Of a DNA stretch of 15,478 bases, positions 15,380 to 15,478 are shown one piece after another; position 1 is the stretch's first letter, and the number at the start of each line of letters is the position of its first letter. Source of the stretch: Halobacteria archaeon (GTDB lineage Bacteria; Pseudomonadota; Gammaproteobacteria; UBA9214); the NCBI GenBank assembly GCA_013041945.1, contig JABDRC010000193.1:1-15478 (forward strand), read 5' to 3'. The notes below the pieces were generated by a model. That model did no database searches, was not told where the DNA came from, and saw only the letters and a list, made by a program, of their open reading frames with translations. Made by a program: the position numbers and the translations under genes.

Positions 15380-15478
15380 ATGCGATTTAACATCATTGCC
15401 CTGTCTGTTACAGCCGGATTATTTTGGGGCGCAGCGATCCTTATCGTTGCCTCCGCGCATTCGATTTGGCCGAGTTAC
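15380..15478 (+). CDS. Start of a small membrane-protein gene, truncated by window end
   Basis: An ATG at 15380 preceded by GGAGG (15371-15375, 4-base spacing) opens 33 codons to the window edge. They encode a polar start (MRFN) then a long hydrophobic helix: IIALSVTAGLFWGAAILIVA, followed by SAHSIWPSY. The pattern resembles short membrane proteins often annotated 'bacteriophage holin'-like in environmental proteobacteria (an MRFN.. or MKLN.. start, then a hydrophobic segment with LxWGxx). That likeness is from memory and the fragment is too short to confirm; it could be any small inner-membrane protein. Confidence 0.6.
   Translation, partial: MRFNIIALSVTAGLFWGAAILIVASAHSIWPSY

Overview
The window looks like chromosome from a gammaproteobacterium outside the Enterobacterales. 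The evidence is the conserved gene order lptD-surA-pdxA-...-rsmA-apaG-apaH, the outer-membrane biogenesis genes and the protein sequences themselves. The core genes are GC-rich (one 60-base line of surA counts to about 62% G+C by eye). I cannot name a genus; a Chromatiales-like or related uncultivated lineage would fit but is a guess.

Layout. Positions 1-4132 (minus strand) hold an RND efflux operon: a periplasmic adaptor (4132-2933) followed by an inner-membrane RND permease (2912-1, running off the window edge). Positions 4133-4292 are a divergent intergenic region. Positions 4293-13210 (plus strand) are the lptD-surA-pdxA-rsmA-apaG-apaH block. It carries two extra genes between pdxA and rsmA (a class I SAM methyltransferase and an anchored DM13-domain protein) and one small exported protein on the opposite strand between rsmA and apaG. 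LptD inserts LPS into the outer membrane and SurA chaperones LptD and other outer-membrane proteins. PdxA makes pyridoxal phosphate, RsmA dimethylates 16S rRNA, and ApaH hydrolyses diadenosine tetraphosphate, with ApaG as its usual neighbour.

From 13211 to the end the character changes to an accessory, decaying region. It contains a strong palindrome, a small Tat-exported three-cysteine protein (minus), a dRS3-like inverted repeat, and an AT-rich gene for a secreted protein (minus, 14416-13982). That gene is bracketed by two GTTATAAC boxes, each joined to a GC-rich hairpin, which is reminiscent of an integron gene cassette with attC-type ends. Next come the C-terminal scrap of a CPBP-type membrane protease (minus) and a clear tyrosine-recombinase pseudogene (plus, 14697-15048) with four in-frame stops, a frameshift and loss of the HxxR catalytic box. 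The window ends inside the start of a small membrane-protein gene (15380 onwards).

The most interesting signals are the cassette-like island at about 13920-14510 next to a dead integrase, the three-cysteine Tat protein, and the two genes inserted into an otherwise very conserved operon. I see no CRISPR array, rRNA, tRNA or intact transposase. All calls come from reading the sequence; no database search was possible.
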